NCBI GenBank assembly: GCA_937125395.1
Contig: CAKZLI010000034.1
Coordinates: 1 to 63,804, forward strand
Length of the DNA: 63,804 bases
DNA from: an uncultured Glaciecola sp.
Lineage (GTDB): Bacteria > Pseudomonadota > Gammaproteobacteria > Enterobacterales > Alteromonadaceae
Direction: 5' to 3'
Position numbers and translations under genes: made by a program. Each line of letters begins with the position of its first letter. Within the stretch, counting starts at the first letter, position 1. This document shows, piece by piece, positions 1 through 7,816 of the stretch. The notes below the pieces were generated by a model, which ran no database searches, was not told where the DNA came from, and saw only the letters and a program-made list of their open reading frames with translations.

Positions 1-300
1 AACGACTCCCATGCCGCCGCGCCCGATTTCGCGGAGGATGCGGTAGTCTCCAAGCTGTTTAAGTTCGGCACCATCTAAACCGGACACGCCAACAAACGGT
101 TGTGACGACGTGCTGTCGGGGCGAGCGATTTCAACTTTTAGCAAGGTTGCCAGCAGCGGGCGGATGTGTTCTTCAAGTTTCGGATGCCGCGCGACGTACT
201 CGTCAATCGTCGGGTTCTCACCGTCGCGCTGCCGCTGCGCGAATTCGTCTGCGATGTCGTCGAGGAGGACAGCGTCGGAGGAGGAATCGAGGGATGACAT
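1..300 (-). CDS. Hanks-type Ser/Thr protein kinase, N-terminal fragment (planctomycete)
   Basis: The reverse strand reads 100 codons from ATG at 298-300 to the window edge without a stop. Residues 1-60 form an acidic helical N-terminal region of the kind found in planctomycete kinases, with an 'NPTIDEYVARHP' stretch. From about residue 83 the kinase fold begins with LGDYRILREIGRGGMGVV, the glycine-rich ATP loop of PknB-like eukaryotic-type kinases. The catalytic loop lies beyond the window. The gene sits downstream of an ECF sigma factor on the same strand, a common planctomycete pairing that suggests the kinase controls that sigma factor or a partner; this is inference. It belongs to the foreign GC-rich end of the contig. 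Confidence 0.85.
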   Translation of the reverse strand, partial: MSSLDSSSDAVLLDDIADEFAQRQRDGENPTIDEYVARHPKLEEHIRPLLATLLKVEIARPDSTSSQPFVGVSGLDGAELKQLGDYRILREIGRGGMGVV

Positions 301-408
301 GGGGCAGATTCGTGATGTCGGGCGGTGAAAGTGACCGCTAATTGATGCTAATCGATCGCAGCCAGAATCCACTGTGCTTACTGGCGTTCGATCAGCGTTA
401 ATCAGCTG
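301..408. other. Short GC-rich intergenic region, planctomycete part
   Basis: About 108 bases lie between the sigma factor stop and the kinase start, both on the minus strand. I see no clear terminator hairpin or Shine-Dalgarno motif, which is usual in planctomycetes. The two genes may be co-transcribed. Confidence 0.5.
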
Positions 409-1029
409 TCAAGAATGTGGTTCTGAATTCGGTGAAAACTTTTCGCTCAGCCGCTGCATGGCTCGGACGTAGCGTTTGCTGCAGGCGGATTCCTGAATAT
501 CCAGCAACTCAGCGGTTTCGGCTCGGGACAGTTGTTCGAAGTGGCGCAGGGCGATGATCTCGCGGTCGAGGTCGCTCATCGAATTCAGGGCTTCCTCCAC
601 TTCCAATCGATTTTCGGTGCGAACCGCCGCCTCGCTGGGAGCTGTCAATGAACCGACCAGCCGGGCCGCCAGCATCGCTGTGCTGGCTTCGGGCAGACGG
701 TTGAACAGCGAGATCTCGCGCCGTGCGTCACGTTTGGCCGCTCCTAAATGACGGCGGTGTTGAGTGATTAGTTGTTCGCCGACGAGAAACCTGAGCCACA
801 AAAAAAACGTCATCGGCTTCTTCTGAACGTAGTCGTCAACTCGAGTTGCAGCTTCCAAACAGGCGTCCTGAATCACGTCTGACGCATCAACTCGCCCCTG
901 CATGCGGCGATCCATGCGAAGCTGCACCATCGTCTTCAACCGTGCTCGATGTAGAGCCAGCAAATCGCCGAGCACGTCGGCGTCGCCGGTGTGAAGTCGG
1001 TTTAGGAGTTCGCTTTCGTTGGCGTTCAT
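409..1029 (-). CDS. ECF-type RNA polymerase sigma factor, planctomycete-specific type
   Basis: About 206 residues. Region 2 (about residues 10-90) includes 'RVDASDVIQDACLEA', the core-binding and -10 recognition helix. Region 4 (about 145-200) has 'LDREIIALRHFEQLSRAETAELL', a helix-turn-helix for the -35 element. This order and wording match the planctomycete sigma-70 family modelled as TIGR02984. I chose the ATG at 1027-1029, which starts MNANESELL just after the upstream gene's stop. An in-frame GTG at 1065 would add 12 residues overlapping that gene. Together with the following kinase it resembles planctomycete sigma/kinase signalling pairs. It is foreign to the gammaproteobacterial genes that follow. 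Confidence 0.87.
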   Translation of the reverse strand: MNANESELLNRLHTGDADVLGDLLALHRARLKTMVQLRMDRRMQGRVDASDVIQDACLEAATRVDDYVQKKPMTFFLWLRFLVGEQLITQHRRHLGAAKRDARREISLFNRLPEASTAMLAARLVGSLTAPSEAAVRTENRLEVEEALNSMSDLDREIIALRHFEQLSRAETAELLDIQESACSKRYVRAMQRLSEKFSPNSEPHS

Positions 1030-1030
1030 T

Positions 1031-1225
1031 CTACCACTGCCACTTCCAGTCTCGCCGGCCGCCAATCAGCGTGTCACGTCCGAAACCGCCGAAGAGGTAG
1101 TCTCGGTCATCGTCGTCTTCGTGATCGCCCAGATGATTGAGCGTGTCGGCCAGATTGCCGTTCGCCCATTCTGTCATCGCGTCATCAATATCGCCAACAA
1201 TTTTAATGTTATCTTTGTAGCTCGT
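1031..1225 (-). CDS. C-terminal remnant of an RTX-like calcium-binding protein (truncated at the junction)
   Basis: The frame ends at 1031-1033, one base before the sigma factor ATG. Its last residues read DYLFGGFGRDTLIGG followed by RRDWKWQW. The GG-G-D spacing is that of haemolysin-type calcium-binding (RTX) nonapeptides, preceded by an acidic GDHEDDDDRD stretch. Planctomycetes carry many large secreted proteins ending this way. The 5' side runs into AT-rich sequence that encodes CcoG on the other strand, so the true N-terminus is missing. The frame stays open to 1336, but that part is only the shadow of ccoG. The exact upstream limit of real coding sequence is uncertain. Confidence 0.6.
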   Translation of the reverse strand, partial: TSYKDNIKIVGDIDDAMTEWANGNLADTLNHLGDHEDDDDRDYLFGGFGRDTLIGGRRDWKWQW

Positions 1226-1265
1226 CTTGTTAACTTTCGGTATCAGTTTTTCCTTATACGCGTTG
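1190..1265. other. Chimeric junction between planctomycete-like and gammaproteobacterial DNA
   Basis: Sequence left of about 1190 is GC-rich with planctomycete gene families. Sequence right of about 1265 is AT-leaning and encodes CcoG from the middle of the protein. The ccoG reading frame is closed by a TAG at 1218-1220, so none of the ~170-200 N-terminal residues expected for CcoG precede it. The leftward RTX-like gene loses its 5' end at the same place. Two unrelated genes broken at one point without transposon or integrase sequence is the pattern of an assembly or amplification chimera. Confidence 0.8.
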
Positions 1266-2132
1266 TTTATTGATTTCTTTACCTTGCAAACCGGTTTTTG
1301 GGTTGCTTTTTGGGTGTTGTTTTTTACCTTCTGCACCTATGGGAATGCAGGTTGGATGCGCGAAATAATGTGTATTCACATGTGTCCTTATGCCCGTTTT
1401 CAATCGGCCATGTTTGATAAGGATACGTTTACTGTCGCCTATGATGAACGCCGTGGCGAAGGTCGTGGTCCGCGTTCACGTAAAGCCACACCTGAACAAT
1501 TACAAGCCAAAAATCTAGGCGATTGCATTGATTGTAATTTGTGTGTGCAGGTCTGCCCTACAGGCATTGATATTCGGAATGGCTTGCAGTACGAGTGTAT
1601 TAACTGTGGCGCCTGTGTCGATGCATGTAATGGCGTAATGGATAAAATGGGTTATGCCAAAGGACTCATTAGTTTTACCTCAGAACATGAACTAAGCGGT
1701 GGAAAAACCAACATCATCCGTCCTAAATTAATTGGCTATGCATTAGTACTATGCGTCATGGTGGGTCTGTTGGGCTTGGACTTTATGCTGCGCAAGCCAC
1801 TTGAACTAGATATAATCCGCGACCGAAATTCCTTATACAGAGAAACTAATGAGGGTTTAATTGAAAATGTATACACGCTAAAAGTCCTTAATAAATCACA
1901 GACAGAGCAAGTATACAACATTACTGTTAGCGGATTAAAAGACGCAGTGTTCATTGGTGCTCAACAAGTAACGGTTGCTGGTGGCGAAGTATTTAGCTTA
2001 CCAATTAGTATTGCGATGGATGCGTATGATATTGAGTCTGCAGTGACTGAGTTTACCTTTTCGGTGTCCACTACTCAGATTGATGGTACAGTAGTGTCTG
2101 TCGAAGAACACAGTAAGTTTCTATACCGTTAA
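1227..2132 (+). CDS. ccoG: Cytochrome c oxidase accessory protein CcoG (FixG/RdxA), N-terminally truncated
   Basis: CcoG is an inner-membrane polyferredoxin that assists copper delivery and maturation of cbb3-type cytochrome oxidase. Visible here are a membrane segment (FWVAFWVLFFTF), the family motif TYGNAGWMRE...CIHMCPYARFQSAMFDKD, two 4Fe-4S motifs (CIDCNLCVQVCP and CINCGACVDAC), another membrane helix, and the C-terminal Ig-like domain. Full-length homologues are about 470 residues; only about 300 remain because the 5' third is lost at the contig junction. The listed start is a TTG inside the open frame and not a real start codon. The stop overlaps the next ATG (TAATG), so srkA is probably translationally coupled. 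No ccoNOP genes are visible, as they would lie on the missing side. Confidence 0.9.
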   Translation: MLTFGISFSLYALFIDFFTLQTGFWVAFWVLFFTFCTYGNAGWMREIMCIHMCPYARFQSAMFDKDTFTVAYDERRGEGRGPRSRKATPEQLQAKNLGDCIDCNLCVQVCPTGIDIRNGLQYECINCGACVDACNGVMDKMGYAKGLISFTSEHELSGGKTNIIRPKLIGYALVLCVMVGLLGLDFMLRKPLELDIIRDRNSLYRETNEGLIENVYTLKVLNKSQTEQVYNITVSGLKDAVFIGAQQVTVAGGEVFSLPISIAMDAYDIESAVTEFTFSVSTTQIDGTVVSVEEHSKFLYR

Positions 2133-3142
2133 TGAATAGTATGCCCTATACCACTGATGCATCAAAGCGCGATCCGTCAGTGGATTTTAGTTTTGCTCAC
2201 CTCAATCCTGATGTCATTCTTGATGCATTAGCGAGTATTGATATCCAAGTTGCCACGGGTTTATTAGCCCTAAATAGCTATGAAAACCGTGTCTATCAAT
2301 TTGCTGATGACCATCACCGTTATGTCGTAAAGTTTTATCGAGCAGGGCGTTGGAGTGATGAGCAGATCCAAGAAGAGCACGACTTTGCATTGGAGTTGGC
2401 TGCCAACGATATTCCATTAGTTGCACCCAGCGTGATCCACGGTAAAACCCTACACCACTATGCAAATACTCGTTTTGCGGTATTTCCATCCGTTGGCGGA
2501 CGGCAATTTGAAGTGGATAATTTAGATCAACTAGAATGGATGGGACGTTTTATTGGTCGAATGCACCGAGTCGCGCAAACTCAATCGTTTGCACACCGAG
2601 CACCATTAAATGCGCATACCCATTTAGCCACTCCGATGGCACAGCTGCGCAACAGTATATTAGTACCGGCACATTTACAGACGGCTTTTTTTGCAATCTT
2701 AGAGCCTGTTGTTGCTTTGACTACCGAGTTGTATCAACCTTCAGGGGATGTGATCCGTTTACATGGTGACTGTCATCCAGGTAATATTTTATGGCGAGAT
2801 GGACCTAGTTTTGTCGATCTTGATGATTGCCGCATGGGCCCCGCAGTACAAGATTTATGGATGATGCTCTCCGGTGATCGTCACCAACAATTTATACAAC
2901 TTGATACACTCGTCGAAGCATACGATGAGTTTCATCGTTTTCCAGCCGAGCAAACTCGCTTAATTGAACCACTGCGCGCTATGCGCATGGTGCATTACAT
3001 GGCGTGGTTATCTGAACGCTGGCAAGATCCGGCTTTTCCTCAAGCATTTCCATGGTTTGCTGATGATAAATATTGGGAAGGTCAGATCCTGGCACTTAAA
3101 GAACAAATGGCAGCACTACAAGAACCGTCATTGACCTTGTAA
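2132..3142 (+). CDS. srkA: Stress response kinase A (SrkA/YihE, RdoA/MazF-related kinase)
   Basis: 336 residues with the aminoglycoside-phosphotransferase-like kinase fold of YihE. The catalytic loop 'RLHGDCHPGNILWRDG' begins near residue 208 and is followed by the metal-binding 'FVDLDDCRMGPAVQDLW'. In E. coli this cytoplasmic Ser/Thr kinase counters programmed death linked to MazEF and envelope stress, and its gene sits directly before dsbA as part of the Cpx regulon. Here a riboswitch-btuB unit lies between srkA and dsbA. The ATG overlaps the ccoG stop by one base. A second ATG three codons in (MPYTTD) is also possible. Confidence 0.93.
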   Translation: MNSMPYTTDASKRDPSVDFSFAHLNPDVILDALASIDIQVATGLLALNSYENRVYQFADDHHRYVVKFYRAGRWSDEQIQEEHDFALELAANDIPLVAPSVIHGKTLHHYANTRFAVFPSVGGRQFEVDNLDQLEWMGRFIGRMHRVAQTQSFAHRAPLNAHTHLATPMAQLRNSILVPAHLQTAFFAILEPVVALTTELYQPSGDVIRLHGDCHPGNILWRDGPSFVDLDDCRMGPAVQDLWMMLSGDRHQQFIQLDTLVEAYDEFHRFPAEQTRLIEPLRAMRMVHYMAWLSERWQDPAFPQAFPWFADDKYWEGQILALKEQMAALQEPSLTL

Positions 3143-3225
3143 ACAACCTGTCACGCTACTCAATAATCACTCCTCATACCATTGAGCACTGGCTCATAAA
3201 ATTCAACTACGCTATACTCCACCGC

Positions 3226-3447
3226 GCTTGGGTGCTGTCTTATTCATGCTGATCATGATAGACAGTTAAACGGGAAAAAAGTGTCAACTCTTTTGCTGCC
3301 CCCGCAACAGTAATATAGGTCACATCCACACACAACCTACTCTCTACTATTCGAGTTTGGGCGTCACTGTTTTAATTAAAATGGGAAGGCGGTGTGTGCA
3401 TCGACGAGTGATTAACACGTCAGCCTATTGAGCCTGGATACCGGCCT
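3226..3447 (+). promoter_or_regulatory. Cobalamin riboswitch upstream of btuB
   Basis: The 386-base gap between srkA and btuB holds a cobalamin (adenosylcobalamin class) aptamer. Recognisable landmarks in order are the 5' GGGTGCTGTC paired region (from 3230), 'TTAAACGGGAA' (3266-3275), the conserved B12-box-type GCTGCCCCCGCAAC (3295-3307), GTCACTG (3363-3369), GGGAAGGC (3383-3390), and a 3' part with CACGTCAGCC...GAGCCTGGATACCGGCC (3416-3447). It should repress btuB when cobalamin is plentiful. Because btuB's probable ATG is about 80 bases downstream, translational control or early termination are both possible. Confidence 0.9.
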
Positions 3448-3528
3448 AAGCATTGATGGACGTATATGCTATACGTGCGCGAACGATTTACCCTGTTCGG
3501 TGGGAATAGGCAATGGACATATTTTTAC

Positions 3529-5505
3529 ATGAAAACAACAACTTCAACTCGCCTTTGTACTGCGAGTACTTTTACTTGTGCGCTCCTGAGCACACTATCG
3601 ATTCACACATCACTAGCAGCGCAAGAGTATCCAATTGCGCCAACAGCTAACCCATCATTTATTGAAACCATTACCGTATCAGGCTCTCATTCAGCCTTAC
3701 CGATTGCGCAATTAGCAGGCAATGTTAGCGTGCTGACCGAGCAAGATATTGCTCGAAGCCAAGCGATATTTGTTGCTGATTTATTAGTTCAATTCGCAGG
3801 GGTGGATATTTCCACTAATGGCGGTGTCGGTCAGTTTGCCGAACTGCGCTTACGTGGCAGCGAAACCAATCATATATTAGTGATCATTGACGGGATTGCA
3901 GTCAATGACCAAGGCCAAGGAGGCTTAGTCGATTTAGCACATTTATCGACCCAAAGTATTGCCCGTATTGAGTTATACCGTGGTCCACAAAGCGCCCTCT
4001 GGGGTGATGGTGCGGTAGGTGGTGTATTGAATATTATCACCAAAGATGGTCGTCAGACCGATGGTAATGAAAGTGCCTTAAAGTTAAGTGTTGGCCAGCA
4101 AAACACACAACAAGCCCAGTTCCAACATCAAGCACAATCGGATAAAGTACAATATGGGTTTACCGTTAGCCATATCAGTACTGATGGGCAAAATATCAGT
4201 GTCGTACCTGGCAATAACGAAAATGACGGCTACAGCAATACCAGTATCCATAGCAAACTCGGTTATACCTTTAATAAGCAACATGCCTTGAATGCCGTAT
4301 TCCATTATGTTGATTATGAGACAGAGTTTGATGCAACTGATTTTGTGACGACAGGCTTACCGGTTGATGCGGATAACCGCTCGCAAGGTCGCCAACAAAG
4401 CGCAAAACTACAATGGTTATTGACGCCAACTGCGGCAAATTGGTCACTCAATACCAGCGCAAGCACGCATAGTAATGAGGTTGATAATACCAGTGATGGC
4501 CAGTTATCTTCTCTTACCGATGCAACCACTCATAGCCTGTCTTCGATTGCCAAATTAGATTATTCAAACCAAGGCTCGATTCGACAATTTCACGTCGGAG
4601 CAAGTCTGGAAGAGATTGATTTTACACAACGTGGGCCGGTTGATTTTGGTGATCCTAATCAGACCCAAACAATTGATAGTAATAGTGTCTTTGCTGATGC
4701 TGTCGTCAGTGTAACGAATAACGCGTTTATTAATGCTTCGGTGCGCTATACCGACAATAGCGAATTTGCAGCGGCGACCGATTATCGGGTTGGGGCGAAT
4801 TGGCAACAATCCGCGGCGATAACTTGGTTTGCTAGTGTCGGCCAAGCCAGTAAAAACCCGACATTTACGGAGCGCTTTGGTTTTTTCGCCGGCACGTTTA
4901 TTGGTAACCCTGACCTGCAACCTGAAATTGCCACTACCTACGAATTAGGACTGCGCTATACGGTTAACGGTTTTAACACCCAGTTCAATATGTTTAGCGC
5001 GCAACTTGAGGACGAGATCAATGGTTTTGTTTTTGATAGTGCCTCAGGCGGATTTACGGCTGATAATATTGATGGCCAAAGCGATCGTGATGGTGCTGAA
5101 TTTGAAGTATCTTGGAGCGGTTCAGATTTAGCGATTAATGCGACATATAGTTATTTAGATGCGACTCAAGGAAGCGGCGAAGCACAAAGTGCAGAACTTC
5201 GCAGAGCTCGTCACAATGCATCATTTAATACCAGTTACAATTGGTCTGATTCGATATCTAGTTATCTGAGTGCCAGTTATGTAGGGGCTAAATTCGATCA
5301 GTTTTTCCCGCCATGGCCGCAAGCGTCACAAATTATCGCAATGCGCCCTTATTGGCTGATTAATGCAAACGTCAATATTGCTGTATCTAAACAGTTTTCT
5401 CTCAATGCCAAAATCGATAACGTATTCAATCATACTTATCAAGACATTGTCGGATACCGCGGGTTAGAACGCAAAGCTATCGTCTCATTGGCTTATAAAT
5501 GGTAG
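3529..5505 (+). CDS. btuB: Vitamin B12 TonB-dependent outer membrane receptor BtuB
   Basis: 658 residues from the chosen ATG. MKTTTSTRLCTASTF... is a Sec signal peptide ending near SLAAQ, followed by a TonB box (ETITVSG). The plug domain has 'LRLRGSETNHILVIIDGIAVND' and 'IELYRGPQSALWGDGAVGGVLNIITK'; the rest is a 22-stranded barrel ending 'LERKAIVSLAYKW' with a terminal aromatic. An upstream in-frame ATG at 3466 adds 21 residues that do not look like a signal peptide and lie just after the riboswitch, so I favour 3529. The cobalamin riboswitch directly upstream supports cobalamin as the substrate over other TonB-dependent cargo. No btuCDF genes follow. Confidence 0.9.
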   Translation: MKTTTSTRLCTASTFTCALLSTLSIHTSLAAQEYPIAPTANPSFIETITVSGSHSALPIAQLAGNVSVLTEQDIARSQAIFVADLLVQFAGVDISTNGGVGQFAELRLRGSETNHILVIIDGIAVNDQGQGGLVDLAHLSTQSIARIELYRGPQSALWGDGAVGGVLNIITKDGRQTDGNESALKLSVGQQNTQQAQFQHQAQSDKVQYGFTVSHISTDGQNISVVPGNNENDGYSNTSIHSKLGYTFNKQHALNAVFHYVDYETEFDATDFVTTGLPVDADNRSQGRQQSAKLQWLLTPTAANWSLNTSASTHSNEVDNTSDGQLSSLTDATTHSLSSIAKLDYSNQGSIRQFHVGASLEEIDFTQRGPVDFGDPNQTQTIDSNSVFADAVVSVTNNAFINASVRYTDNSEFAAATDYRVGANWQQSAAITWFASVGQASKNPTFTERFGFFAGTFIGNPDLQPEIATTYELGLRYTVNGFNTQFNMFSAQLEDEINGFVFDSASGGFTADNIDGQSDRDGAEFEVSWSGSDLAINATYSYLDATQGSGEAQSAELRRARHNASFNTSYNWSDSISSYLSASYVGAKFDQFFPPWPQASQIIAMRPYWLINANVNIAVSKQFSLNAKIDNVFNHTYQDIVGYRGLERKAIVSLAYKW

Positions 5506-5648
5506 CTCTGGGCTAGGTTTAATGTAATTAAGCGACCATTCAGCTAATCGACGTATACTAGAGATACAATTGGGGTGTTAAACCAAGTCAAGCTTGTGTA
5601 TTATCACCCCATAATTTTGTTTTTATTATTACTTCTAAGAGTCTTATC

Positions 5649-6284
5649 ATGATGAAAAAAACCATTATTAGTATCGCATTTGCCGTTTTGAGTGTCTTTA
5701 TTAGTGCCCAAGCATCTGCGCAAATCCGCTTTATCGAAAACGAACATTACAAAGTGATTAGCGACGAAGCAACAGCCAAACCTGAAGTCAAAGAATTCTT
5801 CTCGTTTTGGTGTCCCCACTGCTTTAACTTTGAACCGCTAGTGGCTGAAATGAAAAAAAATCTCGACCCAAGTGTGAAGTTTGACAAAGTACACGTTAAT
5901 TTCATGGGATTTGCTGGTCAAGATTTACAAGATGATGTGACTAAAGCCATGATGATTGGTCGCGCATTAGATAAGTCAGCGCAAGTCAATTTAGCGATAT
6001 TTAATTTCATTCACCGTCAACGTGGCAAAATCACTAACGCAGACGACGTGCGAACAATATTAGTTGATAGTGGTATTGATGCAGCTCAGTTTGATAAAAT
6101 GAACAAGAGCTTTGCAGTTAACTCTATGCTTAAAAAGAACAACAAAGCGATTGCTCAATTTCGCCGTCACGTCTCTGGTGTGCCAAATTTCATTGTTAAT
6201 GGCAAATACCAAGCTCAATTTACACGAGATATGACACCTGATGATATGGTTGATCTGATTGTCTTTTTATCGACAATGAAATAA
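5649..6284 (+). CDS. dsbA: Periplasmic thiol:disulfide interchange protein DsbA
   Basis: 211 residues with a clear signal peptide (MMKKTIISIAFAVLSVF..., cleavage near ASA-Q). The thioredoxin fold carries the active site C55-P-H-C58 in FFSFWCPHCFNF and the cis-proline loop SGVPNFIVNGKY near residue 176. DsbA oxidises cysteine pairs of exported proteins and is reoxidised by DsbB. The two adjacent ATGs are both possible starts. It is usually directly downstream of srkA; here it has been separated by btuB and has about 140 bases of its own leader. Confidence 0.95.
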   Translation: MMKKTIISIAFAVLSVFISAQASAQIRFIENEHYKVISDEATAKPEVKEFFSFWCPHCFNFEPLVAEMKKNLDPSVKFDKVHVNFMGFAGQDLQDDVTKAMMIGRALDKSAQVNLAIFNFIHRQRGKITNADDVRTILVDSGIDAAQFDKMNKSFAVNSMLKKNNKAIAQFRRHVSGVPNFIVNGKYQAQFTRDMTPDDMVDLIVFLSTMK

Positions 6285-6303
6285 GTACAAGGTTATTAAC
6301 AAT

Positions 6304-6708
6304 ATGAGCGGTGAAACGAACCTCAACAAACTACTCGCTAGCATGTCACCTAGCTGTGACAACCAGATGTATGGCTTTGCAACTATGGATAAAGCTAGCT
6401 TTAACGCCTTATCTATTGTCCCAAAGTGTCTATTTGTTGAGGATGAAGGCTTTACCGTTATTGCGACTATTGATGAACTGGTCGATAACAACATTGAATG
6501 TATGGGTCCATTTGCGTGTATTACGCTTACCGTGCATTCATCGCTTGAGGCAGTGGGTTTAACCGCTGCATTTGCGACTGCATTAGGCGACGCTGATATC
6601 AGTGCTAATGTCGTAGCAGCATATTACCATGATCATATATTTGTTGATTGGGCTGATAAACAGGCAGCGATGACTGTGTTAGAAGGTTTGGCTTTGGCAC
6701 ATCAATAG
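6304..6708 (+). CDS. ACT-domain protein (ACT_3 / COG3602 type)
   Basis: 134 residues. The family signature is visible from end to end: MSGETNLNKLLASMSP at the N-terminus, then CITLTVHSSLEAVGLTAA, and 'SANVVAAYYHDHIFVDW' near the C-terminus. ACT domains usually bind amino acids or similar small ligands, but the role of this short stand-alone family is not established. It starts 19 bases after dsbA and may be co-transcribed with it. Length matches the family. Confidence 0.85.
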   Translation: MSGETNLNKLLASMSPSCDNQMYGFATMDKASFNALSIVPKCLFVEDEGFTVIATIDELVDNNIECMGPFACITLTVHSSLEAVGLTAAFATALGDADISANVVAAYYHDHIFVDWADKQAAMTVLEGLALAHQ

Positions 6709-6809
6709 ATTCTGATTGAAATCCCTACACCCATAATTGCAGGAAGCATGACACATAACCGCAAGTAAACTTATCCGCTTTTACCACATCACACTATCCT
6801 AGCAATATC

Positions 6810-7379
6810 ATTTGGATGAACGGTTTTCTAAAACAGTGTCTAAAAGCCATTTTAGTTGCACATCGTAATATCCATCACTTTTCATTGGACTGTTCATATT
6901 CTGCATTTCGCGGATACTTCCAGTTTCAGAAACATGGAGATTATGATCAGCATCTTTAAATCCCGCTCACCAAATATCGCTAACGTATCGACTTCTAGAG
7001 AAGATAGCATGGCTTCAAAGTTCTTGATGAATACATGTGAGCACATGTCGTCATCTATATTCGCGCAGTTGCCGGTATGGCAGCCTAGTTGTTGCGTTTC
7101 ATACTGTGCTTGGCTTTGCCATTCGCCACGCATTTTCTTGATGTATTCATTTGCGCGTAGCTGTTGAGTGGCACTTTGATAAAGATCATAGCTTCCGCCG
7201 GTTCGAAAAATACTACATCCAGCGCGCCATTCTTCCGCTAACTTTTTAGCTTGCTTAACAGTATCACCTTCATAAGGTAAATTTGATAGCAGTAAATAAG
7301 AAAAATTGTCTTCTGCAGTAGTACCGCCAACAGATATCCAGAAATTGATGTTGAATAAACTAAATTTAAATTTTGACAT
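6810..7379 (-). pseudogene. Decayed alpha/beta-hydrolase pseudogene
   Basis: The minus-strand frame from 7379 reads like the lid and second half of an alpha/beta-hydrolase: WISVGGTTAEDN, then EEWRAGC, a QYETQQ stretch, and LAIFGERD, the usual acid strand (VxxIxGxxD). The frame then goes off-register. Shifting at about 6952 recovers FKDADHNLHVSETGSIREM, the catalytic-His strand, which runs to a TGA at 6810-6812. Only a few residues separate the acid and His motifs where about 25-30 are expected, so a small deletion caused the frameshift. The nucleophile-bearing N-terminal half is also absent. No functional product is expected. Confidence 0.75.
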
Positions 7380-7416
7380 ATTACTGTGTATCGCCTAGTA
7401 TTTAATTGTGCATTAC

Positions 7417-7447
7417 ACTATGTGATATACAGTATGTATTACATAGT
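7417..7447. promoter_or_regulatory. Operator-like palindrome upstream of padR
   Basis: ACTATGT at 7417-7423 and its exact complement ACATAGT at 7441-7447 flank a 17-base partly symmetric centre containing TATA and TATG elements. The site lies 29-59 bases before the PadR start codon. PadR proteins typically repress their own promoters through ATGT...ACAT dyads of this kind, so it is probably the autoregulatory operator. The overlapping AT-rich stretch could be the -10/-35 region. Confidence 0.6.
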
Positions 7448-7475
7448 AAACTTTAGCTTCACTGTAAGGGTCAAC

Positions 7476-7811
7476 ATGACTGAAGAACGCCAACATAAAC
7501 TACGTTTGGAACTGCGCAGAGGCGTACTCGTTTTGGCTGTATTGGGTGCATGCAAAACACCGCAATATGGTTACTCTTTAAGGCAACATATCAATGATGC
7601 CGGTATCGATATCGATGAAGGAACGCTATATCCATTGATCCGTCGATTAGCAGATCAAGGATTGTTAGATAGTGAATGGCAAAAAACCGAAGGCAGAGAT
7701 CGTCGTTATTACCAGCTATCACAAATGGGCAGTGACACACTCACTCAACTAACAACCGATTGGCAACATTTAAATCGTTGTTTGGTACAAATTTTGGGAA
7801 CAGAGGAATAA
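7476..7811 (+). CDS. PadR-family transcriptional regulator
   Basis: 111 residues from ATG 7476, which has a TAAGGG Shine-Dalgarno motif five bases upstream; in-frame extensions upstream enter the operator region and are unlikely. The winged-helix signature is clear: LRRGVLVLAVL at the N-terminus, YGYSLRQHI, DEGTLYPLIRRLADQGLLDSEW and a wing ending GRDRRYYQLS. PadR dimers repress transcription in response to small ligands or stress. The gene is followed five bases later by a HAAS-type membrane protein, a very common arrangement in which PadR controls the membrane protein. Confidence 0.92.
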   Translation: MTEERQHKLRLELRRGVLVLAVLGACKTPQYGYSLRQHINDAGIDIDEGTLYPLIRRLADQGLLDSEWQKTEGRDRRYYQLSQMGSDTLTQLTTDWQHLNRCLVQILGTEE

Positions 7812-7816
7812 GCAAA

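Noticed and set aside
1227..1250. Native start codon for ccoG
   Set aside because: The TTG is inside the truncated frame; CcoG needs about 170-200 more N-terminal residues, and a stop at 1218-1220 closes the frame.
1226..1336. Upstream extension of the minus-strand RTX-like frame
   Set aside because: This part is antisense to conserved CcoG coding sequence; its Lys/Asn-rich translation has no RTX character.
3466..3528. Upstream ATG for btuB at 3466
   Set aside because: The added 21 residues do not fit a signal peptide, whereas MKTTTSTRL at 3529 does.
6709..6809. Possible small gene between the ACT protein and the pseudogene
   Set aside because: No frame with a start, ribosome site or recognisable motif in about 100 bases.
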